From contig CAXXNY010000026.1 of the NCBI GenBank assembly GCA_963674805.2, positions 314,225 through 378,224 of the forward strand: DNA of 64,000 nt. The letters are read 5' to 3'. Position 1 is the first letter of the stretch; every line of letters begins with the position of its first letter. This document shows, in pieces, positions 47,453 through 56,821 of the stretch. A program made the translations under genes and the position numbers. This DNA comes from CALMFG01 sp963674805. GTDB taxonomy: Bacteria; Bacillota; Clostridia; Christensenellales; CALMFG01. The notes beneath the pieces were generated by a model. The model saw nothing but the letters and a program-made list of their open reading frames with translations, was not told the origin of the DNA and did no database searches.

Positions 47453-47458
47453 ATTATA
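47453..47458 (-). promoter_or_regulatory. Extended -10 promoter of the sugar-transferase operon
   Basis: On the minus strand TGCTATAAT is an extended -10 (TGn plus TATAAT at 47458-47453), about 45 bases before the start at 47409. The -35 region is weak. Confidence 0.55.
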
Positions 47459-47531
47459 GCAAATTCAAATCAAAAATTCACTAAAATCATCGATAAAGAC
47501 CTGCCGGCTATGCATTCAGGCGTGACAAATC

Positions 47532-47560
47532 TTTACTTTGGATGCCGACTTTGATATGAT
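47532..47560 (+). promoter_or_regulatory. Promoter of the FucNAc/glycosyltransferase operon
   Basis: TTTACT (47532-47537) and TATGAT (47555-47560) are 17 bases apart, upstream of the genes from 47613 to 53256. It is divergent from the extended -10 promoter at 47453. Confidence 0.7.
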
Positions 47561-47612
47561 ATGGTGGTTGGATTAAGGTACATCAGTATCCGGTTAAGGT
47601 GGTTTTGTTTTA

Positions 47613-48790
47613 ATGAACTTACAGGTGGTATGTCAGCATTATTATCCCGAGCAATACCCGCTGACCCGGATATGCCCGGAACTGGCATCACGCGGTCACC
47701 GCGTCCATGTTCTGACCGGACTGCCGAACTATCCGGAGGGCCGAATCTATCCGGGCTATCGCGGATTTAAAAACCGCAAACAGCACATTGACGGAGTGGA
47801 TGTGGTCCGTTGTGCCTTGATTCCGCGCGGGAAGTCTAAAGCCGGATTATTTTTTAATTATGCGAGTTTTGCTTTTTTCGGCGTGCTGAAAGCGCTGTTC
47901 ATCAAAAAAGACTTTGATGCGGTGCTCGTGATTCAAAGTTCGCCGGTTTCGATGGCTATTCCGGGATGGTCTTAAAAGCGCTGACCAAAAAACCGCTCTA
48001 CATCTATACGTTCGACCTTTGGCCGGAAAGTCTGGTATCCGGCGGCGTTAAACCCGGTTCTGCGGTTTATAAAGTCATTAAGCGGCTGTCGCGTTGGATA
48101 TACAAAAGTGCGGATAAAATCTTTGTTTCTTCACGCCGGTTCTCGCAGTACTTTGATGACGTGCACGGAATATCAGGCAATATCGATTACCTGCCGTTTT
48201 ATGCAGACGATGACTTTCCGGGTGCAGATCCGTTTGTACCGGAGGAAAGGGCCGCTGTGAATCTGGTATTTGCAGGCAACATCGGCCATCTTCAGAGCGT
48301 AGAAACCATTGTCAAGGCGGCGAAAATGCTGGAGAAGGCGGATGTGTTCTTCCACATCATCGGCGACGGATCAGCAAAGGCGTCCTGTGAAGCGGTTGCC
48401 ATGGCATTAGACGTTAGTAATATCCATTTTTACGGCCGCATGGATTTCTCAATGATGCCAGAGGTTTATGCAATGGCGGATGCGATGCTGGTGACGCTGG
48501 CGGATAATGATTTAATCGCTTATACGCTGCCAAACAAGGTGCTGTCCTCTATGGCGGCGGCAAAGCCGATACTCGTATGCGCAAACGGCGAGGCGGCGGA
48601 TACGGTGCATGACGCAGACTGCGGGTTTACTGCGGATGCGGAAGATGCGGACGGACTGGTGCGCATCATCAGGGATTTTATCAAATCCGACCGTAAACAG
48701 ATTATGGGCGAGAACGCGCGGCAATACTATGAAAAGCACTTTACGATTGATATATTTATTGAAAGGCTGAAGTCCTTAACCGGGCTTTAA
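47613..48790 (+). pseudogene. wbuB: WbuB-like glycosyltransferase (family 4), broken by a frameshift
   Basis: Two overlapping frames together make one GT4 protein of about 390 residues. The first frame (47613-47975) gives LQVVCQHYYPEQYPLTRICPELASRGHRV... and runs to SSPVSMAIPGWS then stop. The second (from 47966) continues with MVLKALTKKPLYIYTFDLWPESLVSGGVKPGSAVYK to 48790. Intact homologues read ...SSPITMAIPAMVLKKLTKKP..., so one base is missing near 47960-47966, next to a GGG run. WbuB-type enzymes transfer L-FucNAc. The next three genes make exactly that donor. Either the gene is inactive, the two halves are made separately, or the base call is wrong. Confidence 0.85.
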
Positions 48791-48809
48791 GGGGCAGACG
48801 GAGGAAAAC

Positions 48810-49832
48810 ATGTTTAACGGAAAAACGCTGTTGATTACGGGCGGAACCGGATCTTTCGGAAACGCGGTTCTGGACCGATTTTTAGAAACGGATATTCAGG
48901 AAATCCGGATATTTTCACGCGATGAAAAAAAACAGCACGATATGCGTGAAAAATACGCAAACGATAAAATCAAATTCTTTCTCGGCAACGTCCGGGATTA
49001 TGACAGCATCATGAACGCCATGTATGATGTGGATTATGTGTTCCACGCCGCAGCGTTAAAACAGGTGCCGTCGTGTGAGTTCTTCCCGATTGAGGCGGTT
49101 AAGACCAATGTGCTCGGCACAGAAAACGTCTTAAACGCGGCAATTGAGTGCGGCGTTAAAAAAGTCATCTGTTTATCAACCGATAAAGCCGCCTACCCCA
49201 TCAATGCCATGGGCATCTCCAAGGCCATGATGGAAAAGGTGTTTGTCGCAAAGTCCAAAACCGTTAAGGCCGACAAGACTACGATCTGCGGTACGCGTTA
49301 CGGCAATGTGATGGCATCCCGCGGTTCAGTGATTCCGCTTTTTATCGACCAAATTAATAACAACGAACCAATAACAGTCACCAGCGGCGCCATGACCCGA
49401 TTTTTAATGAGCCTGGACGAAGCGGTCGAGCTGGTCATCTTTGCTTTTGAGCATGCAGAACCCGGGGATATTATGGTCCAAAAAGCGCCGGCCTGTACGA
49501 TTGAAGTTTTAGCAAAGGCGCTTCTCGAAATCTTCAATGCAAAAAATGAAATTAAGATTATCGGCACGCGGCACGGCGAAAAACTTTATGAAACCCTGCT
49601 GACCAAAGAAGAGCGTTTGGTCGCCGAGGATATGAACGGATTCTTCCGCATCCCTTCTGATAAACGTGATTTGAACTATAAAAAATATTTCTCGGAAGGC
49701 GAAGTTGCACTGGACGACCTTGAGGACTATAACTCTAATAATACCGAGCTGTTAACCATAGAGGAAGTCAAAGAGAAGCTTTTGGCTTTAGACGAGATTA
49801 AAAAAGAACTGGAGCGCTGGCAGAACAGATGA
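48810..49832 (+). CDS. capE: UDP-GlcNAc 4,6-dehydratase/5-epimerase (CapE/FnlA)
   Basis: This is the first step from UDP-GlcNAc to UDP-L-FucNAc. The product has 340 residues of the short-chain dehydrogenase family. TLLITGGTGSFGNAVLDRF binds NAD. FHAAALKQVPSCEFFPIEAVKTNVLGTENVLNAAIECG and CLSTDKAAYPINAMGISKAMMEKV are the diagnostic CapE/FnlA/WbjB segments, with Met replacing the usual Tyr of the YxxxK motif. MTRFLMSLDEAVELVIFAFEHAEPGDI closes the domain. The 4-base overlap with capF shows coupling. FlaA1/PseB-type dehydratases are related but differ in these motifs. Confidence 0.93.
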   Translation: MFNGKTLLITGGTGSFGNAVLDRFLETDIQEIRIFSRDEKKQHDMREKYANDKIKFFLGNVRDYDSIMNAMYDVDYVFHAAALKQVPSCEFFPIEAVKTNVLGTENVLNAAIECGVKKVICLSTDKAAYPINAMGISKAMMEKVFVAKSKTVKADKTTICGTRYGNVMASRGSVIPLFIDQINNNEPITVTSGAMTRFLMSLDEAVELVIFAFEHAEPGDIMVQKAPACTIEVLAKALLEIFNAKNEIKIIGTRHGEKLYETLLTKEERLVAEDMNGFFRIPSDKRDLNYKKYFSEGEVALDDLEDYNSNNTELLTIEEVKEKLLALDEIKKELERWQNR

Positions 49833-50944
49833 AAATTCTGATCACCGGCGCAAACGGATTCGTCGGCAAAAACCTGGTCTGGACCCTAAAAGAAAGCGGC
49901 TATACCGATCTTTATTTATATGATATTGACACCGACCCTGTGCTGTTGGACGATTATACGAAAACCTGCGACTTTGTGTTTCATCTGGCGGGTGTCAACC
50001 GTCCGGATGACGATGCCGAGTTCATGAAAGGCAACTTCGGCTTTACCACGACACTGCTGGATGCATTGATTAAACACCGCAATACGTCGCCGGTATTGAT
50101 TACCTCGTCGATTCATGCCGCTAAGGATAATCCTTACGGCTTGTCAAAACGAGCAGGCGAAGATGCGCTGTTCGCTTACGGCGAAACCCAGGGGGTCAAA
50201 GTGCTGGTGTACCGCCTGCATAACCTCTTTGGCAAATGGTGCCGCCCTAATTATAACTCGGCGGTCTCAACCTTCTGTCACAATATTGCCCATGATTTAG
50301 ACATAACGGTGAACGACCGAAGCTCGGTGGTTCCGTTGTTATATATTGACGATTTAATGGATGAATTCTTAAGGGCGTTAAACGGCAGGGAAACACGCGG
50401 CAATAAGTTCTGCGAGGCCGGCCCGGTCTATCAGAAGACACTGGGCGAAATCACAGATGCGTTATACTATTTCCGCGACAGCCGCAAGACCTATATGATT
50501 CCCGATATGACCGATTTGTTTGAAAAGAAACTGTACAGCACCTATCTTTCTTATCTGCCGGATGACCAGTTTGCTTATCCGCTGGATGTCAAGACGGATG
50601 CGCGCGGCGGATTTGCCGAGGCGTTTAAATCGCCAGCGGGCGGACAGGTTTCCGTCAATGTATCCAAGCCGAATGTCACCAAGGGCAACCATTGGCACCA
50701 TACTAAGATTGAAAAGTTCCTGATAGTCAGCGGCGAAGGCGTCATCCGCTTCCGCCCCATCAACGGCAGCGATATCATTGACTATCCGGTCAGCGGCAAA
50801 GTCTTAACCGTAGTGGACGTGCCGCCCGGTTATACGCACAGCATTGTGAATACCGGAGATTCCGATTTGATTACTATCATCTGGGCAAACGAACTGTTTG
50901 ACCCTGAAAAACCCGATACCTATTATCTGGAGGTAAACCAGTGA
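49829..50944 (+). CDS. capF: UDP-2-acetamido-2,6-dideoxyhexulose reductase with cupin domain (CapF/FnlB)
   Basis: This is the second step of UDP-L-FucNAc synthesis. The product has 371 residues. The N-terminal reductase begins KILITGANGFVGKNLVWTLKESG and has FHLAGVNRP and SSIHAAKDNPYGLSKRAGEDAL (YxxxK). The C-terminal cupin (about residues 255-368) carries VTKGNHWHHTKIEKFLIVSGEGVIRFR, the metal-binding His set of CapF. This two-domain form is specific to the CapF/WbjC/FnlB family. It overlaps capE and capG by four bases each. Confidence 0.94.
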   Translation: MKILITGANGFVGKNLVWTLKESGYTDLYLYDIDTDPVLLDDYTKTCDFVFHLAGVNRPDDDAEFMKGNFGFTTTLLDALIKHRNTSPVLITSSIHAAKDNPYGLSKRAGEDALFAYGETQGVKVLVYRLHNLFGKWCRPNYNSAVSTFCHNIAHDLDITVNDRSSVVPLLYIDDLMDEFLRALNGRETRGNKFCEAGPVYQKTLGEITDALYYFRDSRKTYMIPDMTDLFEKKLYSTYLSYLPDDQFAYPLDVKTDARGGFAEAFKSPAGGQVSVNVSKPNVTKGNHWHHTKIEKFLIVSGEGVIRFRPINGSDIIDYPVSGKVLTVVDVPPGYTHSIVNTGDSDLITIIWANELFDPEKPDTYYLEVNQ

Positions 50945-52065
50945 ATAAACTAAAAGTGATGACCATTATCGGCACGCGGCCCGAGATTATCCGGCTGTCC
51001 GCCACCATCAAGGCCTGTGACCGTTATTTCGACCACGTGCTGGTGCATACCGGCCAGAACTGGGACTATACGTTAAACCAGGTGTTCTTTGACGACCTTG
51101 AGCTCAGAGAACCCGACCATTACCTTTCAGCCGTCGGCGAACATCTCGGCGAAACCATCGGTAACATTATTGCAAAATCCTATGAAGTGCTGTTGGAAGA
51201 GATGCCGGATGCGCTTTTAGTGCTGGGCGACACCAACTCTGCCCTATGCGCCATACCCGCCAAACGGTTAAAGATACCTGTCTTTCATATGGAGGCAGGC
51301 AACCGGTGCTTCGACCAGAACGTGCCGGAGGAAATCAACCGTAAAATCGTGGACCATATCGCGGATATAAACCTGCCATATACCGAGCATTCAAGGCGCT
51401 ACCTGCTTTCAGAAGGCTTTCGAAAAGAGCACATCTTTGTGACCGGCTCTCCGATGCAGGAAGTTTTGACCCAATATAAAGATAAAATCGATAAAAGCGA
51501 TGTTTTAAATAAACTTGGGCTCGAAAAAGACAAGTACATTCTGGTATCGGCACACCGTGAGGAAAACATCGACCACGAGGATAACTTCATGTCGCTGATG
51601 AACGCGATCAACACAATCGCCGAAACCTATGATATGCCTGTTATCTATTCCACCCATCCGCGAAGTGCGAAATTCATCGAATCACGCGGATTTGAGTTCC
51701 ACCATCATGTCAACAGCCTAAAGCCATTTGGTTTTATTGATTATAACTGTCTGCAAAAGAACGCGTATTGTGTGCTCAGCGACTCCGGCACGCTTTCCGA
51801 AGAGAGCGCCATGCTGGGTTTTAACGGCATTTTAATCCGCACATCCACCGAACGTCCGGAAGTGCTGGACAAGGGCACCGTGGTGATCGGCGGCATCACC
51901 GGAGACGACGTCCTGCAGGCGATTGAACTTTCTACTGCAATGCAGCAAAACAACGAGCAGACCGTGCTGGCGCCGGATTACCAGGACACCAACGTTTCGG
52001 TCAAGGTGGCTAAAATCATCCAAAGCTATACCAAGATTATCAACCAGTTTGTGTGGAGAAAATAA
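50941..52065 (+). CDS. capG: UDP-N-acetylhexosamine 2-epimerase (CapG/FnlC)
   Basis: This is the last step, 2-epimerisation to UDP-L-FucNAc. The product has 374 residues, a non-hydrolysing epimerase of the WecB fold. MTIIGTRPEIIRLSATIKACD, VHTGQNWDYTLNQVFFDDL, VLGDTNSALCAIPAKRLKIPVFHMEAGNRCFDQNVPEEINRKIVDHIAD and SDSGTLSEESAML are the motifs. The NRCFDQNVPEE wording is typical of the FnlC subgroup. The start is an ATG? No: it is GTG at 50941, overlapping capF (GTGA), supported by GGAGG seven bases upstream. Confidence 0.93.
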   Translation: MNKLKVMTIIGTRPEIIRLSATIKACDRYFDHVLVHTGQNWDYTLNQVFFDDLELREPDHYLSAVGEHLGETIGNIIAKSYEVLLEEMPDALLVLGDTNSALCAIPAKRLKIPVFHMEAGNRCFDQNVPEEINRKIVDHIADINLPYTEHSRRYLLSEGFRKEHIFVTGSPMQEVLTQYKDKIDKSDVLNKLGLEKDKYILVSAHREENIDHEDNFMSLMNAINTIAETYDMPVIYSTHPRSAKFIESRGFEFHHHVNSLKPFGFIDYNCLQKNAYCVLSDSGTLSEESAMLGFNGILIRTSTERPEVLDKGTVVIGGITGDDVLQAIELSTAMQQNNEQTVLAPDYQDTNVSVKVAKIIQSYTKIINQFVWRK

Positions 52066-53256
52066 GTGAAAGTCCTGCTTGTCAATTCAGTCTGCGGATT
52101 CGGCAGCACCGGGCGGATTACCGCCGGCCTTGCTGAGATGTTGATTCAAAACGGCGATGATGCGCTCGTGGCATACGGCAGAAAAACCGGAACAGACGCT
52201 ATTCCATCGGTTAAAATCGGCAGTACCGCTTCTAAACTGCTGCATTTGATGATGACGCGTGTGTTTGACGGACACGCGTTTTGGTCCAAAGCGGCGACGC
52301 GCCGGTTAATCCGCGTCTTGGACGAATTTAAACCGGATATCATTCATCTGCACAACCTGCACGGGTACTATATCCATGCGGGCATGCTGATGCGTGCCAT
52401 CCGTGAGCGTAACATTAAAGTTGTCTGGACCCTGCATGACTGCTGGACGTTTACCGGGCACTGCGCGCACTTTGAATATATCGGATGCGACAAGTGGAAA
52501 AGTGGCTGCCGCAGCTGTCCGCAGAAAAAGGAATACCCCGCGAGCCTGGTGTTTGACCGCTCTTCGCGAAACTATAAATATAAAAAAGAATGGTTTAATC
52601 TGCCGGAGCAGATGACGATTGTGACGCCGTCTGACTGGCTGGCAAAGTTGGTAAAAGCGTCTTTCTTGGGCCAATATCCGGTCAAGACCATTCATACGGG
52701 TATTGACCACACGGTGTTTAACCCCACCGCTTCTGATCTCAAAGATACGCTGAATTTACACGGAAAAACCGTTTTATTGGGGGTTTCCAGTATATTTACC
52801 GACAGAAAAGGCCTGAATGACCTCATTCAGCTTGCCAAACGGCTTCCGAATGATTATCATATTGTATTGGCTGGGTTAGCTAAAACCCAAATGCGCGGTC
52901 TGCCCGAGAATATCACCGCACTCCCCCGCCAAAGCTGCGCCGAAGATATGGCAAAGCTCTACAGCATGGCAGACGTACTGGTGAATCCGACAAAGGAAGA
53001 TACCTTCCCGACGATTAACCTTGAGGCTCTTGCATGCGGTACTCCGGTAATCACCTATGATGCCGGCGGATGCGCCGAAGCGGTGGACGAATCATGCGGC
53101 GAAGTGGTGCGGCGGGATGACATAGACGGTATCTTAAGCGCCGTTATCCGGCTCAAGAAAAACCCGGTCAGCCAAAAAAGCTGTATTAAACGTTCAAAGG
53201 CTTTCACCCTGGAAAAACAGCTGAACGAATACCATGCTGCTTATTGTGAAGATTAA
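52066..53256 (+). CDS. Glycosyltransferase family 4
   Basis: The product has 396 residues. The N-terminal acceptor domain starts KVLLVNSVCGFGSTGRITAGLAEMLI. IHLHNLHGYYIHAGMLMRAI and WTLHDCWTFTGHCAHFEYIGCDKW are typical of WcaC/Cap-type GT4 enzymes, with several Cys (CRSCPQKKEY) that look like a small metal knuckle. The donor site has VLVNPTKEDTFPTINLEALACGTPVITYDAGG (E-x7-E). The GTG start at 52066 follows the capG stop without a gap. It probably extends the FucNAc-containing repeat unit. Confidence 0.92.
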   Translation: MKVLLVNSVCGFGSTGRITAGLAEMLIQNGDDALVAYGRKTGTDAIPSVKIGSTASKLLHLMMTRVFDGHAFWSKAATRRLIRVLDEFKPDIIHLHNLHGYYIHAGMLMRAIRERNIKVVWTLHDCWTFTGHCAHFEYIGCDKWKSGCRSCPQKKEYPASLVFDRSSRNYKYKKEWFNLPEQMTIVTPSDWLAKLVKASFLGQYPVKTIHTGIDHTVFNPTASDLKDTLNLHGKTVLLGVSSIFTDRKGLNDLIQLAKRLPNDYHIVLAGLAKTQMRGLPENITALPRQSCAEDMAKLYSMADVLVNPTKEDTFPTINLEALACGTPVITYDAGGCAEAVDESCGEVVRRDDIDGILSAVIRLKKNPVSQKSCIKRSKAFTLEKQLNEYHAAYCED

Positions 53257-53287
53257 AATATAAATTATTAAAAAGGTAGGAGAATTT

Positions 53288-55267
53288 ATGAAAAAGATTG
53301 ATGAGTTAGCGATTAACACGATCCGAATGCTCTCTGTCGAAGGCGTCCAAAAGGCGAATTCGGGGCATCCGGGACTGCCGATGGGCAGCGCGCCGATGGC
53401 GTATACGTTGTGGTCACGGCACATGAAGCACAACCCGAAGAATCCAAACTGGATTAACAGGGACCGCTTTGTTTTATCCGCAGGCCACGGTTCCATGCTG
53501 TTATATTCGCTGCTGCACATGTTTGATTACGGCCTTGATATGGAGGAATTAAAACAGTTCCGCCAATGGGGTTCCAAAACACCGGGCCATCCTGAATACG
53601 GCCACACAGTCGGCGTAGAAACCACGACAGGCCCGCTGGGCCAGGGGATTGCTACAGCTGTCGGTATGGCGATGGCGGAAGCGCATCTTTCCGCGGTTTT
53701 CAATACAGAAAAGCATCAGGTGCTCGACCACTATACCTACGCAATCAGCGGTGACGGATGTCTGATGGAAGGTATTTCGGGAGAAGCCAGTTCCTTAGCC
53801 GGGCACTTAGGCCTCGGCAAGCTGATTCTGCTCTATGATAAAAACAATATCACCATTGAAGGCGACACCGAATTCGCGTTCACAGAAGACGTTGGCAAGC
53901 GCTATGAAGCTTACGGCTGGCAGGTGCTTTATGTCGGCGACGGCAACACAGATGTTGAAAGCATTGACGAAGCGATTGCACAGGCAAAAGCTGAGCTTAA
54001 AAAGCCTTCAATCATCATCGTAAAAACCCTTATCGGTTACGGATGCCCGCCGCTGCAGGGTAACCATAAGTGCCACGGTGCACCGCTGGGACAGGAAAAC
54101 ATCGATGCCATGAAAGAATTCTTAGGCTGGGATTATCCCGATGCTTTCCACGTACCGGATGAAGTTAAAGCAGAGATCAAAAAGCTTAATGAAGCCAGCG
54201 CCGCAACCGAAAGCGAATGGGATGCGATGTTTGCAGAATACCGCAAAGAAAATCCGGAACTCGCAAAGAAGTGGGATGTATATTTCAGCGAAAAACTTCC
54301 TGTTGACCTTGAAAACGACGCGGATTTCTGGGCATTTGAAGATAAAGCCATCGCAACGCGCGCAACCTCCGGCGCACTATTGAACAAGCTTGCTGACCGT
54401 ATGCCGAATCTGTTCGGCGGCTCGGCTGACCTGGCACCCTCCAATGTGTCCATCATGAAACAATTTGAATATTTCAGTCCTCAGAATTATGCCGGATCGA
54501 ATATCCATTTCGGCGTACGTGAATTCGCTATGGCGGCGGCTGCCAACGGTATTGCACTGCACGGCGGACTTTACGCTTATGTGGCGACCTTCTTCGTATT
54601 CAGCGATTACTTAAAACCTGCGTTGCGTCTCTCCGCGATCATGGGACTGCCGGTTATTTATATCTTAACCCATGACAGCATCGGCGTCGGCGAAGACGGC
54701 CCGACCCATGAACCAATCGAACATCTTGCGGCGGCTCGCTCTATGCCGAATGTCTATGTATGGCGTCCGGCTGACGGTCGTGAAACCGCAGCGGCTTATA
54801 CCTTTGCGGTCAGCGCAGACGGCCCCTCCGTATTTGCGTTAACCCGTCAGAATCTGCCGCAGCTTGAAGGCTCAGGCAAAAACGCGCTTAAGGGCGGCTA
54901 CGTCCTAAAAGACAGTGACAATGCACAGGTCATCCTGATTGCGACCGGATCCGAAGTTTCCTTATGTGTTGAAGCATATGAAGCGCTGAAGGCAGAAGGA
55001 ATCGGTGCCCGTGTCGTTTCGATCCCATGTATGGAACTCTTCGAACAGCAGTCAGACGCTTATAAAGAAAGCGTTCTGCCGAAATCAATCACCGCACGCG
55101 TTGCAGTCGAAGCCGGTTCATCCTTCGGCTGGGGCCGTTATATCGGTCTTACCGGCGGCACAGTCACGATCGATCACTTCGGCGCATCCGCTCCGGCAGG
55201 TACGCTGTTTAAAGAATTCGGCTTCACCGTTGATAATGTAGTTTCCACGGCAAAGGCACAGCTGTAA
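53288..55267 (+). CDS. tkt: Transketolase
   Basis: This thiamine-diphosphate enzyme of the pentose phosphate pathway has 659 residues, full length in one chain. IRMLSVEGVQKANSGHPGLPMG, AGHGSMLLYSLLHMFGYG-like, GDGCLMEGISGEASSLAGHLGLGKLILLYDKNNITIEG (ThDP motif GDG...N), HFGVREFAMAAAANGIALHGG and THDSIGVGEDGPTHEPIEHLA are all present. AGGAG lies before the ATG. It is 31 bases after the GT4 gene and may be cotranscribed with the polysaccharide operon or have its own promoter. The terminator follows at 55297. Confidence 0.96.
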   Translation: MKKIDELAINTIRMLSVEGVQKANSGHPGLPMGSAPMAYTLWSRHMKHNPKNPNWINRDRFVLSAGHGSMLLYSLLHMFDYGLDMEELKQFRQWGSKTPGHPEYGHTVGVETTTGPLGQGIATAVGMAMAEAHLSAVFNTEKHQVLDHYTYAISGDGCLMEGISGEASSLAGHLGLGKLILLYDKNNITIEGDTEFAFTEDVGKRYEAYGWQVLYVGDGNTDVESIDEAIAQAKAELKKPSIIIVKTLIGYGCPPLQGNHKCHGAPLGQENIDAMKEFLGWDYPDAFHVPDEVKAEIKKLNEASAATESEWDAMFAEYRKENPELAKKWDVYFSEKLPVDLENDADFWAFEDKAIATRATSGALLNKLADRMPNLFGGSADLAPSNVSIMKQFEYFSPQNYAGSNIHFGVREFAMAAAANGIALHGGLYAYVATFFVFSDYLKPALRLSAIMGLPVIYILTHDSIGVGEDGPTHEPIEHLAAARSMPNVYVWRPADGRETAAAYTFAVSADGPSVFALTRQNLPQLEGSGKNALKGGYVLKDSDNAQVILIATGSEVSLCVEAYEALKAEGIGARVVSIPCMELFEQQSDAYKESVLPKSITARVAVEAGSSFGWGRYIGLTGGTVTIDHFGASAPAGTLFKEFGFTVDNVVSTAKAQL

Positions 55268-55296
55268 ATCTTTAAAAATAATCTAAGTACAGATAA

Positions 55297-55339
55297 AAAA
55301 CACCTTCTTCTGCTAATGCAGTAAGAAGGTGTTTTATTT
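55297..55339. terminator. Terminator after tkt
   Basis: AACACCTTCTT with inner CTGC, loop, GCAG and AAGAAGGTGTT, followed by TTATTTTAT. The converging TfoX-type gene ends at 55350. Confidence 0.9.
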
Positions 55340-55349
55340 TATATTGGAT

Positions 55350-55676
55350 TTATTTGTTTTTAAGATTTTTGGGTTTCGGCTCCGGGAGGTCGCTGCACGT
55401 AGCGATGATCAGTGATGTTAGAAGCTCTCTGTCCTCAAGGTCACTGATTAAAAAATACGGCTTTGCGCCCTGATACGGCGGCGCTGTGACCGGATCCTCC
55501 AGCACGCGTTTCCCGCCATCGGTAATCTTAACGAAGAGCTGGTTGTCGCACACCACTGCGAAGAACTTGTCATCACAATAAAACCCGTATTCGCCGAACA
55601 TCTGCCGGTAACGGATTGCACCGGCTTGCGCCAATTGTTCGGATACATATTCAACAAAATCTTTGCTGGACGCCAT
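55350..55676 (-). CDS. TfoX N-terminal domain protein
   Basis: The product has 108 residues, only the N-terminal TfoX domain. FVEYVSEQLAQAGAIRYRQMFGEYGFYCDDKFFAVVCDNQLFVKITDGG is the family core. Full TfoX/Sxy proteins control competence genes in gammaproteobacteria; single-domain Bacillota homologues have no established role. It ends in a Lys/Pro-rich tail. Confidence 0.88.
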   Translation of the reverse strand: MASSKDFVEYVSEQLAQAGAIRYRQMFGEYGFYCDDKFFAVVCDNQLFVKITDGGKRVLEDPVTAPPYQGAKPYFLISDLEDRELLTSLIIATCSDLPEPKPKNLKNK

Positions 55677-55705
55677 TATGACTCCTCCCGATCATTAAAT
55701 AACAA

Positions 55706-55735
55706 ACCCCTGCCAAGGCAGGGGCTTAGTTTATT
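55706..55735. terminator. Terminator between the TfoX-type gene and the patatin pair
   Basis: ACCCCTGCC, loop AA, GGCAGGGGC, with TTTGTTATTT on the minus strand, directly after the patatin stop at 55752. Confidence 0.8.
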
Positions 55736-55751
55736 ACATAAATCGTATTCT

Positions 55752-56792
55752 TTACTCTTCATCCTCATAAGCTTCAAGTTCGGCCTCCGCTTCGGCTTGC
55801 AGCTGAGCAAGGTACGCTTCGACTTCGGCCTGCTTTGCCGCACGCTTTGCGAGGCGTTTTTCTTTGCCCTTGCTGATTTTGCGCACAGCGGGCATTTCAT
55901 CTTCAAATTCCTCTTCAACTTCGGGTTCCTTGTGTGCGACCGGTTTATCCGCATCCTTTTTTGTACGTTTGGGTTTGCCGGATTTTGTCAGCAGTTCGGG
56001 TTTAAGGAGCTTGCAGACTTCGACTTTAAAGTCTTCTACGTCATCCTCTACCGCTTCAAGAATGTTTTCATAGTTAAAGAAATCAAGCATTTCCACGCCG
56101 ACCAGCGACGGCGCCGCCATCACTTCCACTGTAGAATGTTTTAACTTCTCGTCAATCAAAGCCTTGGTGAGAATCTGATAGCACTGGGACAAATCATTGG
56201 CTGTGGAAGCCACGCTGATTTCGGTTTCCGATGCACCCTTACCGGATATATCCACAGCAAGTAAAACATCACATTCGTCACGGATGACGTCCACCGGCAC
56301 CGGATTTACGCATCCGCCGTCGATATAAATCGCTTCGTCAACTTCAATCGGCGAAAAGATACCGGGCACCGACATACTTGCGCGCACCGCTGGAACGACT
56401 TTCCCGTGTTCAAACACATGCTGTGTGCGGGTTTCATAATCCGCAGCAACCACCTTCAGCGGCACATACAGCCGGTCGAATATCTTCACCGGCATAATCA
56501 GTTCAAGATACTCCTCGACACCGAAAGAATCCAGTACGCCGAATTTCCCGTCTTTGAAGCTGTAATTATTCAGCACCTTCATTGAGCGCCGGAAATCCAG
56601 TTCTTCCAGAATCCCGATTATTTCGTCCGGGGAAATCCCAGACGCATACAGCGCGCCGACAAGCGCACCCACACCCGTACCGGCAATTACGTCCGGTTTT
56701 ATATCAAGTTCATCCAATGCATTCAGATAAGCGATATGTGCGATGCCTCTAGCTCCGCCGCCGCCTAATACTAATCCAACCTTTGCACTCAT
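55752..56792 (-). CDS. Patatin-like protein lacking the catalytic Ser, with charged C-terminal extension
   Basis: The product has 346 residues. The patatin fold is clear: GLVLGGGGARGIAHIAYLNALDEL (oxyanion loop) and EAIYIDGGCVNPVPVDVI (D158 of the dyad). At the nucleophile position the sequence is AGTGVGALVGALYASG, where active members have GTSxG. The codon is GGT (Gly40), so the Ser is absent and hydrolase activity is doubtful. After residue 265 an extension of about 80 residues follows, rich in Lys/Arg then Glu/Ala (EDEMPAVRKISKGKEKRLAKRA, LAQLQAEAEAELEAYEDEE). It lies 29 bases after an intact patatin paralogue and may be its regulatory or structural partner. Confidence 0.9.
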   Translation of the reverse strand: MSAKVGLVLGGGGARGIAHIAYLNALDELDIKPDVIAGTGVGALVGALYASGISPDEIIGILEELDFRRSMKVLNNYSFKDGKFGVLDSFGVEEYLELIMPVKIFDRLYVPLKVVAADYETRTQHVFEHGKVVPAVRASMSVPGIFSPIEVDEAIYIDGGCVNPVPVDVIRDECDVLLAVDISGKGASETEISVASTANDLSQCYQILTKALIDEKLKHSTVEVMAAPSLVGVEMLDFFNYENILEAVEDDVEDFKVEVCKLLKPELLTKSGKPKRTKKDADKPVAHKEPEVEEEFEDEMPAVRKISKGKEKRLAKRAAKQAEVEAYLAQLQAEAEAELEAYEDEE

Positions 56793-56821
56793 TGTCCTAA
56801 AAATCCTCCGTCAATCAATGT

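Noticed and set aside
47955..47980. Programmed -1 frameshift in the WbuB-like gene
   Set aside because: No slippery heptamer (XXXYYYZ) or downstream stem is visible at the joint. A missing base beside GGG is simpler.
45042..53256. Complete capsule locus with flippase and polymerase
   Set aside because: Initiating transferase, three glycosyltransferases and the FucNAc pathway are present, but no Wzx, Wzy or ABC exporter gene is in view.
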